This document shows positions 15,963 to 26,400 of a DNA stretch of 64,000 bases, piece by piece. The stretch covers positions 1-64,000 of the forward strand of contig NZ_RCVZ01000013.1 in assembly GCF_003668575.1 (NCBI RefSeq). Reading direction: 5' to 3'. The notes below the pieces were generated by a model that was not told the origin of the DNA, did no database searches, and was given only the letters and a program-made list of their open reading frames with translations. The stretch's first letter is position 1; every line of letters starts with the position of its first letter. This DNA comes from Falsibacillus albus (GTDB lineage Bacteria > Bacillota > Bacilli > Bacillales > DSM-25281). A program made the position numbers and the translations under genes.

Positions 15963-17426
15963 TTGAGTGCAAGCGCAGCGACAGATACGAGTATGCTAAA
16001 AAATGGACCCATCATGACCATTATGATTCTGGGTGCCTTCTTTACCATTTTTAATCAAACGACGATGACCGTTGCTCTTCCAACGTTGATGGAGGCTTTT
16101 CATATTGATGCTTCCACCGGGCAATGGCTGACAACGGGGTATATGCTGGTCAATGGTGTGCTCATTCCAGTGACAGGCTTTTTGATGCAGCGATTCTCGA
16201 CACGGCAGCTATTCCTAAGTTCCATGTTCATCTTCCTTGCCGGTACGGTTGTTTCCGCGCTGGCACCAAATTTCTCTGTATTGCTCACAGGCCGTTTGAT
16301 CCAGGCAGCGTCCACAGGGATTACGATGCCCCTGCTCATGAACGTGGTGTTGAAACTCTTCCCTCCTGAACGAAGAGGGACGGCGATGGGCACAGTCGGC
16401 CTTGCAATCATTTTTGCGCCTGCCATCGGACCGACGCTGACCGGATATGTTCTCGATGTGTTCCCGTGGCAAACGTTATTCTATGGAATGATACCTTTTA
16501 TTGTGATCATCATTATTTGCGGATTTGTTTTTCTCAAGAATGTTTCAGAAACGACTGAAAGCAAGTTGGACACGATCAGTTTGATTCTTTCTACGATCGG
16601 ATTTGGTTCCCTTCTTTATGGGTTCAGTGAAGCCGGAAATGAGGGCTGGGGAAATCTAGAGGTCATCGCGACCCTTTCTGTGGGCGTCGTCGCCGTTGCG
16701 GTGTTTACGTGGAGGCAGCTCGTTTCCGACCGTCCGTTCCTTGATCTGAGAGCCTTTAAATACAACATGTTCTCGTTGACGACGGTCATCAATTGCGTGA
16801 TTACGATGGTCATGTATGCAGACATGATCCTGCTTCCGTTGTATCTTCAAAAAGCCCGTGGATTCACAGCGCTGGAGGCCGGGTTCCTGATGCTGCCCGG
16901 AGCTTTATTGATGGGTCTATTAAGCCCTGCTGTCGGAAAACTGTTCGACCGTTTCGGTGCGAAATGGCTGTCGATCATCGGGATTATCATCATCATGGCA
17001 ACCACGTATACTTTTACCGATTTGTCTGATTCAACGAGCTATATCCATCTCATTTTGATGTACGCTGGCCGCCGAGTCGGGATGGCATTATTTCTGATGC
17101 CGCTTCAAACGGCGGGGCTGAACCAACTGCCGACCAGCCTTCATGGGCATGGGACCGCCATTTCGAACACGGCGAGGCAAGTGGCGGGTGCCATTGGGAC
17201 ATCACTCCTTGTCACGATCATGACGAATCGAATCAAGGATCACTTCCAGGATATGATCATGGGCGGGGCAACCGGCACGAAAGCCCACATGCTCATGGAA
17301 GCGTCGATCCAAGGAATCAGTGATACTTATTTTGCCATCATGATCATCGGTGGCATCAGCTTGGTCCTCTCCTTTTTCATAAAGCGGGCTGAGCAAGCAC
17401 CTGAGGAGACTGTTGCTGCTTCTTGA
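15963..17426 (+). CDS. MFS drug exporter, DHA2 (EmrB/QacA) family
   Basis: A proton-driven 14-segment membrane exporter of about 487 aa. MTIMILGAFFTIFNQTTMTV followed by ALPTL is the first segment with the typical N-Q-T pattern. WLTTGYMLVNGVLIPVTGFL is segment 2, FLAGTVVSALAPNFSVLLTG with RLIQAA is the motif before the antiporter motif, and VGLAIIFAPAIGPTLTGYVL is motif C, found only in drug:H+ antiporters. The start is uncertain: TTG 15963 gives a short N-terminus like its relatives and follows GGGAAGG, while ATG 15951 or TTG 15942 are possible. Regulation is probably by the divergent TetR protein. Substrates cannot be named. Confidence 0.9.
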   Translation: MSASAATDTSMLKNGPIMTIMILGAFFTIFNQTTMTVALPTLMEAFHIDASTGQWLTTGYMLVNGVLIPVTGFLMQRFSTRQLFLSSMFIFLAGTVVSALAPNFSVLLTGRLIQAASTGITMPLLMNVVLKLFPPERRGTAMGTVGLAIIFAPAIGPTLTGYVLDVFPWQTLFYGMIPFIVIIIICGFVFLKNVSETTESKLDTISLILSTIGFGSLLYGFSEAGNEGWGNLEVIATLSVGVVAVAVFTWRQLVSDRPFLDLRAFKYNMFSLTTVINCVITMVMYADMILLPLYLQKARGFTALEAGFLMLPGALLMGLLSPAVGKLFDRFGAKWLSIIGIIIIMATTYTFTDLSDSTSYIHLILMYAGRRVGMALFLMPLQTAGLNQLPTSLHGHGTAISNTARQVAGAIGTSLLVTIMTNRIKDHFQDMIMGGATGTKAHMLMEASIQGISDTYFAIMIIGGISLVLSFFIKRAEQAPEETVAAS

Positions 17427-17446
17427 TTTTTCACTGAGGGCAAATC

Positions 17447-17488
17447 AAAAAGGAAGGAATCCTATGTCATTGGATTTCTTCCTTTTTC
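17447..17488 (+). terminator. Bidirectional terminator between MFS and repeat-protein genes
   Basis: AAAAAGGAAGGAATCC pairs with GGATTTCTTCCTTTTT with one mismatch; U-tracts exist on both strands. Confidence 0.8.
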
Positions 17489-17496
17489 TTATGTAA

Positions 17497-18291
17497 TCAA
17501 ACAGCTAGGATAAAAGCCGATATCTGATTCCCTTCAGCTTGGTTTTTCTCCGCGACGGGCATCAGATCCGCTTTCTGATTCCCTTCAGCTTGGTTTTTCT
17601 CCGCGACGGGCATCAGATCCGCTTTCTGATTCCCCTCAGCTCGGTTTTTCTTCGGGTCGGGCATCAGATTCGCTTTCTGATTCCCTTCAGCTTGGTTTCT
17701 CTCCGCGACGGGCATCAGATCTGCTTTCTGATTCCCCTCAGCTCGGTTTTTCTCCGCGACGGGCATCAGATCCGCTTTCTGATTCCCTTCAGCTCGGTTT
17801 TTCTCCGCGACGGGCATCAGATCCGCTTTCTGATTCCCCTCAGCTCGGTTTTTCTTCGGGTCGGGCATCAGATTCGCTTTCTGATTCCCTTCAGCTTGGT
17901 TTCTCTCCGCGACGGGCATCAGATCTGCTTTCTGATTCCCCTCAGCTCGGTTTTTCTCCGCGACGGGCATCAGATCCGCTTTCTGATTCCCTTCAGCTCG
18001 GTTTTTCTCCGCGACGGGCATCAGATCCGCTTTCTGATTCCCTTCAGCTTGGTTTCTCTCCGCGACGGGCATCAGATCCGCTTTCTGATTCCCTTCACCT
18101 TGGTTTTTCTCCGCGACGGGCATCAGATCTGCTTTCTGATTCCCCTCAGCTCGGTTTTTCTCCGCGACGGGCATCAGATCTGCTTTCTGATTCCCCTCAG
18201 CTCGGTTTTTCTTCGGGTCGGGCATCAGATTCGCTTTCTCGTACCCTTCAGCTTGCTTCTTCACAGAGACGGGAACTTGATCCTCATTCAA
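17497..18291 (-). CDS. 17-residue tandem-repeat protein, complete
   Basis: The 264-aa protein consists of ten leader residues (read MNEDQVPVSV), fourteen 17-residue units and a two-part tail ending ISAFILAV. The unit consensus is KNRAEGNQKADLMPVAE, with variants RNQ, KNQ and a PDPK ending in units 1, 8 and 12. The start codon is TTG (18291-18289), without a strong ribosome binding site. Most differences between units are synonymous or limited to a few residues, and the frame equals that of the partial gene at 1-246. There is no signal peptide and no Cys. The opposite strand is also open for 257 codons because 51 is a multiple of three, but its product would be an implausible string of RDGHQIRFLIP. 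Function unknown. Confidence 0.6.
   Translation of the reverse strand: MNEDQVPVSVKKQAEGYEKANLMPDPKKNRAEGNQKADLMPVAEKNRAEGNQKADLMPVAEKNQGEGNQKADLMPVAERNQAEGNQKADLMPVAEKNRAEGNQKADLMPVAEKNRAEGNQKADLMPVAERNQAEGNQKANLMPDPKKNRAEGNQKADLMPVAEKNRAEGNQKADLMPVAEKNRAEGNQKADLMPVAERNQAEGNQKANLMPDPKKNRAEGNQKADLMPVAEKNQAEGNQKADLMPVAEKNQAEGNQISAFILAV
17520..18260. repeat. 51-bp tandem repeat array
   Basis: About 14.5 copies of a 51-bp unit (one form: CGGGCATCAGATCCGCTTTC, then TGATTCCC). A higher-order period of four units (204 bp) is visible: the stretch from about 17641 recurs almost unchanged from about 17845, including the variant CTTCGGGTCGGGCAT. The array at 1-230 uses the same unit. Confidence 0.85.
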
Positions 18292-18361
18292 ATTTCTTTT
18301 GTTATCCTATGATTTGATTAGCTCTCTTGCTTAAAAATCCCTCCCATCAACACTTCTCACT

Positions 18362-18389
18362 TTGAATCAGCAGTCCCGTCCACTATAAT
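18362..18389 (+). promoter_or_regulatory. Sigma-A-type promoter of katG
   Basis: TTGAAT (18362-18367) and TATAAT (18384-18389) are 16 bases apart, 68 bases before the katG start. The following AAGTAAGAATTATCAC is AT-rich and might hold a PerR-like site, but it does not match the PerR box well. Confidence 0.6.
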
Positions 18390-18456
18390 ATAAGTAAGAA
18401 TTATCACAATACTCTAACTTCTATTTCGTGTTTCAAAACAGGGAGGAGAATGATAA

Positions 18457-20676
<2,220 letters not shown>

Positions 20677-20681
20677 CTAGA

Positions 20682-20718
20682 AAAAAACGCCTTTTCCCAT
20701 TGGGAGAAGGCGTTTTTT
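20682..20718 (+). terminator. Rho-independent terminator of katG
   Basis: AAAAAACGCCTTTTCCCA and TGGGAGAAGGCGTTTTTT form a near-perfect stem; it begins five bases after the stop codon. Confidence 0.9.
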
Positions 20719-20752
20719 GTATTGCAAGTTTTTAATGATGCTCGTCATTAAT

Positions 20753-21301
20753 TTAATCCAGATTCCTATCTAATAATGCCCCTGTTTGTTCTGCCATAAC
20801 ACGAGCCGGCAAAGGCATTCCATTCTTGAACCACCATTCCACTGACCCAACGATGGCTGAAGCAAAAAATTGAAGGATGATATCTTCATTGAAACCCTTG
20901 TTTTTTCCTTTGGTTGTATCCACTTCAGGCTTATACTCCTGGATGACTAATTCAAGAAACCGATGGCGAAAAAAACGGGCCCCTTTACTTGCCAACATTG
21001 TTGAAAAGAATAAATAATTTTGCTCAAAATATTCGAACCAGACATAATTTCCTTCTTGAAAGGTCATATCAGATGCAGATTGGCAAAGTTCCCGAAGGTT
21101 GATGATATGTTCTTCAATCATCTTATCCAATAGATCATATTTATCAACGTAATGAAGATAAATGGTTCCTCGATTCACATCTGCTCGATCTGCAATATCC
21201 TGAATGGTTATGTCATCATAGTTTTTTTCTGACATTAGTTCAGTAACAGCCTTTTTTATGGATTTTTGGCTTTTGGTAATTCTTCTATCCACTTTAGACA
21301 T
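20753..21301 (-). CDS. TetR family repressor of the CMD/AKR/cupin operon
   Basis: A 182-aa TetR protein: ITKSQKSIKKAVTELMSEKN, then the helix-turn-helix ITIQDIADRADVNRGTIYLH with YVDKYDLLDKMI. The C-terminal part ends VGSVEWWFKNGMPLPARVMA, close in pattern to the TetR protein at 14911. The gene is divergent from the three-gene operon starting at 21471, and palindromes lie in the 169-bp gap, so it most likely represses that operon and itself. ATG 21301 follows a weak GGGTGATAT. The inducing compound is unknown; aldehydes or reactive electrophiles would suit the target genes. Confidence 0.9.
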   Translation of the reverse strand: MSKVDRRITKSQKSIKKAVTELMSEKNYDDITIQDIADRADVNRGTIYLHYVDKYDLLDKMIEEHIINLRELCQSASDMTFQEGNYVWFEYFEQNYLFFSTMLASKGARFFRHRFLELVIQEYKPEVDTTKGKNKGFNEDIILQFFASAIVGSVEWWFKNGMPLPARVMAEQTGALLDRNLD

Positions 21302-21331
21302 CTTATATCACCCATTTTTCCTAAAGATAAT

Positions 21332-21353
21332 AAACAAATTTTATTTATTTGTT
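21332..21353 (-). promoter_or_regulatory. Palindrome in front of the TetR gene
   Basis: AACAAAT and ATTTGTT form an inverted repeat 31-52 bases upstream of the TetR start codon, a suitable place for autoregulation. Confidence 0.4.
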
Positions 21354-21384
21354 GAGTAATGAACGAATCGAGCTACATTAACCA

Positions 21385-21436
21385 TTGAATGCAGCTTGTT
21401 ACCTTTTATAATTATAAACAAGTGTTGATTAATCAA
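21385..21436 (+). promoter_or_regulatory. Promoter with overlapping operator for the CMD/AKR/cupin operon
   Basis: TTGAAT (21385-21390) and TATAAT (21407-21412) are separated by 16 bases. The perfect palindrome TTGATTAATCAA (21425-21436) covers the expected transcription start, the classical position for a TetR-type repressor to block initiation. Confidence 0.65.
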
Positions 21437-21470
21437 TCAATATTCATTTTTTAAAACAGGAGGTGGAAGT

Positions 21471-22226
21471 ATGAACCGTGTTGAAAAGAGCAGAGAAAAG
21501 TATAAACAGCTATTCGGTAATGAAGTGACTGCCGTAAACCATACCGATCCTGATTTTCAGGACATTCTAAATCATTTTATTTTTGGGGAAGTTTCCTATC
21601 AAGGGAATCTGGATGACAAGAAGCATGAGTTAATTACCCTGGTGGTTCTTACGGTTAATCAGATGCTGCCTCAGCTACATGCACATGTCAGTGCGGCATT
21701 GAATGTCGGTTTAACACCTGTAGAAATCAAAGAGGCTGTTTACCAGTGTGCTCCGTACATTGGATTTCCGATGACGTTAAATGCAATCCATGAAGTCAAT
21801 GACGTTTTTATATCCAAGGAAATTTCGCTGCCATTAGAAAGCCAAAAGCAGGTTGACGAAGCAAATCGCTTTGACAAGGGATTGGCCGTTCAGATGGAGA
21901 TTTTCGGTGAAGTAATTACAAAAATGCATGAGAGTGCCCCATCGAATCAAAAGCATATACAGGAATACCTTTCCGCATTTTGTTTCGGAGACTTCTATAC
22001 TCGCGGGGGACTGGATTTAAATACACGCGAATTGCTGACACTCTGCATCATCACAGCTTTGGGCGGTGCTGAAGGTCAAGTTAAGGCACATGTTCAAGGG
22101 AACAAGAATGTCGGCAACAACAAGCTCACTTTAATAAGCGCCATCACCCACTGCCTCCCTTATATAGGTTTTCCACGAACACTGAACGCATTAGCTTGCG
22201 TGAATGAAGTTATTCCTGAAAATTAA
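21471..22226 (+). CDS. Carboxymuconolactone decarboxylase family protein, two domains
   Basis: A 251-aa protein made of two AhpD/CMD modules. The first has VVLTVNQMLPQLHAHVSAAL with NVGLTPVEIKEAVYQCAPYIGFP, and the second LLTLCIITALGGAEGQVKAH with SAITHCLPYIGFPRTLNA. In each, a QCAPY or HCLPY segment puts a Cys where some relatives carry one, while the usual CxxH redox motif of AhpD is absent, so decarboxylase-like or other chemistry is more likely than peroxidase coupling. It is the first gene of a three-gene operon (gaps of 21 and 16 bases) with an aldo/keto reductase and a cupin. Start ATG 21471 follows ACAGGAGGTGG. Confidence 0.85.
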   Translation: MNRVEKSREKYKQLFGNEVTAVNHTDPDFQDILNHFIFGEVSYQGNLDDKKHELITLVVLTVNQMLPQLHAHVSAALNVGLTPVEIKEAVYQCAPYIGFPMTLNAIHEVNDVFISKEISLPLESQKQVDEANRFDKGLAVQMEIFGEVITKMHESAPSNQKHIQEYLSAFCFGDFYTRGGLDLNTRELLTLCIITALGGAEGQVKAHVQGNKNVGNNKLTLISAITHCLPYIGFPRTLNALACVNEVIPEN

Positions 22227-22247
22227 CATCGCAAAGGAGAGTAAAAT

Positions 22248-23111
22248 ATGTTTAATGAAACTTACAAATTATCAAATGGTGTAGAGATTCCTAAATTGGG
22301 GCTCGGAACCTGGCTGCTTGACGACGCACAAACCGCACAGGCAATTCGAGATGCGATATCTATCGGATATCGTCATATTGATACTGCTCAGGCTTATATG
22401 AATGAGTCTGGTGTAGGGGAAGGAATCCGTTCCTGCGGTGTCGCAAGAGAAGAACTCTTCATCACGACCAAGGTGGCTGCAGAAGCAAAGACCTATGATG
22501 CCGTTACAAAGTCCATTGATGAGTCATTAGCAAAGATGGGGCTGGATTACATTGATCTCCTGATTATCCACAGCCCACAGCCTTGGACGGAATTCCGTGA
22601 GGAGAACCGTTACTTCGAGGAAAACAAAGAAGCATGGAAAGCGATGGAGGATGCTTATAAGACAGGCAAGGTAAAAGCAATCGGTCTTTCTAACTTCCTT
22701 CAGGATGATGTAGAGAATATTCTTGAAAGCTGTGAAATCATGCCGATGGCGAATCAGATATTGGCACACGTGAGCAATACTCCTCTGGATCTAATTGAAT
22801 TCTGCCAGAAGCATGACATCCTGGTAGAAGCGTATTCACCCATTGCACACGGTGCAGTGTTGGATCATGAAGAGGTTAAGGTAATAGCTGATAAGTATGG
22901 GGTATCTGTAGCTCAGCTTTGCCTACGTTATGATATCCAGCTTGGTCTCGTCGCCATTCCTAAGACGGCTAATCCGGATCACATGAGAAACAATGCCGAG
23001 CTGGATTTTGTCATCAGCGATGCAGATATGGAAGCTTTGAAGAATGTAGAGCCCATCCAAGATTATGGTGAGCATCGTTTCTTCCCAGTATTTGGCGGCA
23101 AATTAAAATGA
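22248..23111 (+). CDS. Aldo/keto reductase
   Basis: A 287-aa NADPH-dependent reductase of the (beta/alpha)8 AKR superfamily. The strands show LGLGTWLLDDAQTAQAI and IGYRHIDTAQAYMNESGVGE, carrying the catalytic Asp and Tyr; the Lys is in LFITTKVAAEAK and the His in YIDLLIIHSPQPW. NADP-binding residues fall in VAIPKTANPDHMRNNAELDF. All four catalytic residues are present. It probably reduces aldehydes or diketones in the cytoplasm. It is the second gene of the TetR-controlled operon, with AAAGGAGAG before ATG 22248. The DKG-reductase/YvgN-like group is the nearest fit. Confidence 0.9.
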   Translation: MFNETYKLSNGVEIPKLGLGTWLLDDAQTAQAIRDAISIGYRHIDTAQAYMNESGVGEGIRSCGVAREELFITTKVAAEAKTYDAVTKSIDESLAKMGLDYIDLLIIHSPQPWTEFREENRYFEENKEAWKAMEDAYKTGKVKAIGLSNFLQDDVENILESCEIMPMANQILAHVSNTPLDLIEFCQKHDILVEAYSPIAHGAVLDHEEVKVIADKYGVSVAQLCLRYDIQLGLVAIPKTANPDHMRNNAELDFVISDADMEALKNVEPIQDYGEHRFFPVFGGKLK

Positions 23112-23127
23112 AATGGAGGGATTTTAA

Positions 23128-23541
23128 ATGGCAAAACACGAAGAAGTAAAAAACGGCGTGATTTTCCCAGCAGGCGAAAAAAACGAAGCATTTGCACAAT
23201 ATTTTGTGGGACAAAGTTATCTGAATCCATTAGTTTTTGATTCAAAAGTGAGTGTCGGTGTTGGGAATGTTACCTTCGAACCAGGATGCCGAAATAACTG
23301 GCACATTCATCGTGATGGATATCAAATTTTATTAGTAACTGGCGGCGAAGGTTGGTACCAAGAAGAAGGAAAACCCGCTCAATTCTTAAAAGCTGGTGAT
23401 GTTGTAGTCACTCATGATGGTGTAAAACATTGGCATGGAGCTGCAAAAGACAGCTGGTTTGAACACATTGCAATCACTGCAGGCAAGCCGGAATGGTTAG
23501 AACCTGTTTCAGACGAAGCATATGAAAAAGCAACTAAATGA
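23128..23541 (+). CDS. Cupin domain protein
   Basis: A 137-aa single-domain cupin. Motif 1 is GCRNNWHIHRDGYQILLVTG with EGWYQEEG (the two His and a Gln/Glu supply metal ligands), and motif 2 is LKAGDVVVTHDGVKHWHGA, with the third His. Conserved WHIH and HWHGA match the subgroup of small cupins often encoded with CMD-family and AKR genes in Bacteroidetes and Firmicutes. The chemistry is unknown; a metal-bound isomerase or dioxygenase role is possible. It is the last gene of the operon, with ATGGAGGG before the ATG. Confidence 0.85.
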   Translation: MAKHEEVKNGVIFPAGEKNEAFAQYFVGQSYLNPLVFDSKVSVGVGNVTFEPGCRNNWHIHRDGYQILLVTGGEGWYQEEGKPAQFLKAGDVVVTHDGVKHWHGAAKDSWFEHIAITAGKPEWLEPVSDEAYEKATK

Positions 23542-23657
23542 AGTGTTATAAACTGAACGCATCGAGTCAATGAATTCGATGCGTTCGTCGTATTTAGGAA
23601 GATCAACAAAGATCGGATAACTGTTCCCATTATTGAGATAGGCGTCTATATATTGGT

Positions 23658-24512
23658 TTATTTTTGGGCTGCTAGCCGTATACGATTTCCTGAAGGATCG
23701 GTAGTAACGATAGAACCACTTTCTTCTTTAACGGCTGCCCCAATTCCCCTCAACTGTGCAATAATTTTAGATTTCTTTTCCTCACTTGAAAGCATTAGGG
23801 TAAATGATTCTAGTCCAGCACTATTAGCATGCGGTGTTGGTGCACCGACTCCATTCCAAGTATTTAAACCAATATGGTGATGGTATTTGCCATCGGAAAT
23901 AAAAAGTGCCTGTGTACCGAATCGATTTACGACTTCAAATCCAAGTCCCCTAATATAAAACTCTTCTGTTTTTTCCAATTCAGATACATGCAAATGAATA
24001 TGCCCCATGACTGTTTCAGACGGTAGGCCATTCCATGACTGCTGTGTCACAAGAGCCAGGAGGTCTATGAAATTCAATGGATCAACGGTCATTTCTACTT
24101 CACCATTGCTCCAACTCCATTCGGCCGGTTCCCGGTCTACATAGATTTCAATTCCATTTCCGTCGGGGTCAGATAAATAAAGTGCTTCACTAACCAGATG
24201 ATCAGAAGAACCGAATTGTACTCCATTTGCCCTAAAATGCTGCACAATCCTTGCTAAGTCCGTTCGCTGAGGCAATAGTAATGCAAAATGATATAGCCCT
24301 GTCGTTCTTCCTTGTTTCGGAACGACATGATCTGGTTGTTCTAATGATAACAAAGCCGTTTTTCCATCAGCACTAAGTGTAGCAGAACTTGATGATTGTT
24401 CCAGCACCTTAAAACCTATGACTTCTTTGTAAAAAACGATGGAACGTTCTAAATTTTGTACCTTTAGGTTTACTTGACTTACAAATGTTATAGGTGAACG
24501 GTGAAAATTCAC
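23658..24512 (-). CDS. CatE-like extradiol (catechol 2,3-) dioxygenase
   Basis: A 284-aa two-module VOC protein. The first module starts FVSQVNLKVQNLERSIVFYK and has TTGLYHFALLLP and LYLSDPDGNGIEIYVDREPA; the second has VMGHIHLHVSELEKTEEFYI, DGKYHHHIGLNTW and a final TTDPSGNRIRLAA. The His residues in MGHIHLHV and HHHIGLNTW with the late Glu/Asn positions match the Fe(II)-binding module of bacillary CatE. GTG 24512 follows CTGGAGGTAGC; the extension to 24548 lacks support. It probably cleaves a catechol ring in the cytoplasm. It is a single gene, convergent with the CMD/AKR/cupin operon, so a link to that operon is possible but unproven. Confidence 0.85.
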   Translation of the reverse strand: MNFHRSPITFVSQVNLKVQNLERSIVFYKEVIGFKVLEQSSSSATLSADGKTALLSLEQPDHVVPKQGRTTGLYHFALLLPQRTDLARIVQHFRANGVQFGSSDHLVSEALYLSDPDGNGIEIYVDREPAEWSWSNGEVEMTVDPLNFIDLLALVTQQSWNGLPSETVMGHIHLHVSELEKTEEFYIRGLGFEVVNRFGTQALFISDGKYHHHIGLNTWNGVGAPTPHANSAGLESFTLMLSSEEKKSKIIAQLRGIGAAVKEESGSIVTTDPSGNRIRLAAQK

Positions 24513-24582
24513 TTTAGCTACCTCCAGCTGATTTATAGATTTGAACACTTTTATTAAAATAACTAAAAAAGATGAAAAAACT

Positions 24583-25467
24583 TTATGTGTGTTTTCCCTG
24601 CTGCTCTAGCAGAAATGTTAAGGCAAGTTCTTCGATACGCTTATAATCATTCCCCGTTATTGCCCAAACCCCTTTGTCGCTTTTAACATATAAGGTGAGC
24701 GCATGATCAACCACCCAAATAACAGGCTCCCCGTTTAATTTTGAACCTTTTAATTCTACTTTTTCTTTGTTAACCAAAATGTGGGCAATGGTCGGTGCGT
24801 AAGGAATCAATAACCAGCCTAAGTCCAAAGTAGTTCCGTCATTCTTATTAATCCAATTCCAATTTTGACAATTCCTAAAGATTGGGCGATCATCTGGTGT
24901 GCAGCCAATAATCTCTCCTTCAAATGTGGGAGAGTGGACGATATCTTTACTTAGGCTCACCACGTTCATTTTCAATTCAGGAATTTTAAAAGAGGAAATA
25001 ACCCTTCCCTCGGGCATTCCACGAATTGTTTCATTGTTATACATGAGGCTGTCTGAAATAGAAGGCACATCCCACTCCTTCCTTTCTTCGTCCGTTGTAG
25101 AAAGGTCAAAACGGGCAAGACGGATCATTCCGCCTAAATGAATATACTGGGTACCAAACCTCGTAGGTTTCCCTTGTCTTAGCAGCCATCTATCAAGAGC
25201 AACTGCACTTAACCATTTTGCCTGACGGAACCCTAATTCACTCGCTTGATAAGCAAGTTGATGAGCTGTCCACCAATCATCCAACGTTTCTCCGTGTTGG
25301 AATATGACGGCGGCGTGAGTATAATCAATTCCTTCTGCTGCTCCACCTTCATTTAAAATTTCCATTACTCTTTTTCTTCGCATTCTATCTTTCTCTACAC
25401 GGTTTGGCGGCAGCTCTTTCATATCACGCTGATCTTCATCGCATAACCTTTTTAATTCTTCATTCAT
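24583..25467 (-). CDS. DUF6624-like protein
   Basis: A 294-aa soluble protein. Its first half, EGIDYTHAAVIFQHGETLDD with AKWLSAVALDRWLLRQGKPT and RFGTQY, resembles the DUF6624 pattern (HAA-x-IFQHG, then A-x-DR-x-L and FGTQ). The second half (about residues 170-294) is a beta-rich region with HILVNKEKVELKGSKLNGEP and VIWVVDHALTLYVKSDKG, which I do not recognise. There is no signal peptide or membrane segment. ATG 25467 follows a moderate GTGGTGA. It is a single-gene unit or the first gene before catE (70-base gap). The function is unknown. Confidence 0.65.
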   Translation of the reverse strand: MNEELKRLCDEDQRDMKELPPNRVEKDRMRRKRVMEILNEGGAAEGIDYTHAAVIFQHGETLDDWWTAHQLAYQASELGFRQAKWLSAVALDRWLLRQGKPTRFGTQYIHLGGMIRLARFDLSTTDEERKEWDVPSISDSLMYNNETIRGMPEGRVISSFKIPELKMNVVSLSKDIVHSPTFEGEIIGCTPDDRPIFRNCQNWNWINKNDGTTLDLGWLLIPYAPTIAHILVNKEKVELKGSKLNGEPVIWVVDHALTLYVKSDKGVWAITGNDYKRIEELALTFLLEQQGKHT

Positions 25468-25584
25468 TTAATCACCACGTATTTTCTCCATAGTCGAAGA
25501 ACTTAATATTCTAAATATTCAACTATATTTTACCATACGTGAAACACCGGGACGGTTCTGCTGTTTCATTATTTGATAAAAAAA

Positions 25585-25640
25585 TGCCTCTTTGCGTAAA
25601 TTTGTTGCTGTTCAACAAAGGTTGTAACCGATTGACTGCA
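25585..25640. repeat. Interspersed repeat, partial copy D
   Basis: GCCTCTTTGCGTAAATTTGT with TGCTGTTCAACAAAGGTTGT matches the left ends at 6335, 7705 and 15705. The GC-rich right part is absent. Confidence 0.5.
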
Positions 25641-25706
25641 CATTAGAAAAGGGAGATTAAAAAATTCCACAATATGGCTGAAAAACTAGGGTGTAATATA
25701 GTATAA

Positions 25707-25726
25707 TTAGTGTAAAATTACACTAA
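25707..25726 (+). promoter_or_regulatory. 20-bp perfect palindrome before the 25741 gene
   Basis: TTAGTGTAA and TTACACTAA flank two bases, 15 bases upstream of the ATG and just before the GGAAG ribosome binding site. It follows TATAAT (25701-25706 region), so it is placed like an operator at +1; the binding protein is unknown. Confidence 0.5.
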
Positions 25727-25740
25727 AAGGAAGTGGGATA

Positions 25741-26199
25741 ATGATTTATTTGCTGAGCGACTTAGGGGCTACTCTTGGTATCATTGTGTTGCTGGTTTTA
25801 CTGATTTGCGTTTTATTTTTACGAATACGTCTCGCTAAAAAGATCACAATTTCAATTCTGGCGCTTTTCCTTATCATTTTCATTCCCATCATCGGGCATT
25901 CCAATTGGAATAAAGAAACAAGATTATCTTATGAATTAAACCATCTCAATCAAAATGATGTTTATGCACCTTCAACTGACCCTAACGCAGTAAAAGAAAT
26001 AATTAATATGAAGCATCCGCTGCGGATCAAATCTGTTGCAAGTGCCAGGGTTCCCTTTGATGGAGGGACAATATCTTCGAATGAACTAGTTGATATCAAC
26101 GGAAAAAGATTTAAAATCGAACTGGCTTGTTATGTTTATCCTTTGAATTTCACACCATATGAAACGTGGGAGATAAACAATATCACAGAGAGCAAGTAA
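25741..26199 (+). CDS. Unknown membrane-anchored protein
   Basis: The 152-aa protein has two hydrophobic segments (about residues 10-28, LGIIVLLVLLICVLFL, and 36-52, ISILALFLIIFIPIIG) and then a 100-residue soluble domain containing YAPSTDPNAVKEIINMKHPL and FKIELACYVYPLNF. By the positive-inside rule the Arg/Lys pair between the two segments faces the cytoplasm, leaving the C-terminal domain outside. ATG 25741 follows AAAAGGAAGTGGG. A palindrome sits directly upstream. I do not recognise the family. Confidence 0.65.
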   Translation: MIYLLSDLGATLGIIVLLVLLICVLFLRIRLAKKITISILALFLIIFIPIIGHSNWNKETRLSYELNHLNQNDVYAPSTDPNAVKEIINMKHPLRIKSVASARVPFDGGTISSNELVDINGKRFKIELACYVYPLNFTPYETWEINNITESK

Positions 26200-26400
26200 T
26201 GAAACCAAGAAATCTCCCTACTAGAAAACACACCCTTCCCTGATTGGGTAGAGCGTGGGACATAGGGATAGTTTCACCCCCATTTTTTTCACACCCTCGC
26301 TCACTGAACCTGCCCCTTCGCCATAAGAATGTACCCTTCATGACATTTTTCGCCGCCAAACACCATATATCTTACTGAGAAGTATTCAAATTGGAATAAC
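26200..26400. other. Intergenic stretch without a gene
   Basis: No supported ORF is present. It has a GTGGGACATAGGGATAGTTT segment resembling other short Bacillus intergenic repeats, but no second copy was found here. Confidence 0.4.

Noticed and set aside
17539-18312. 257-codon ORF on the plus strand across the 51-bp repeat array
   Set aside because: It exists because the unit length is a multiple of three. The minus-strand frame is the one kept at both loci, and the plus product (repeats of RDGHQIRFLIP) has no start signal.
18384-18405. PerR box at the katG promoter
   Set aside because: The AT-rich stretch does not give a convincing inverted repeat of the PerR type.
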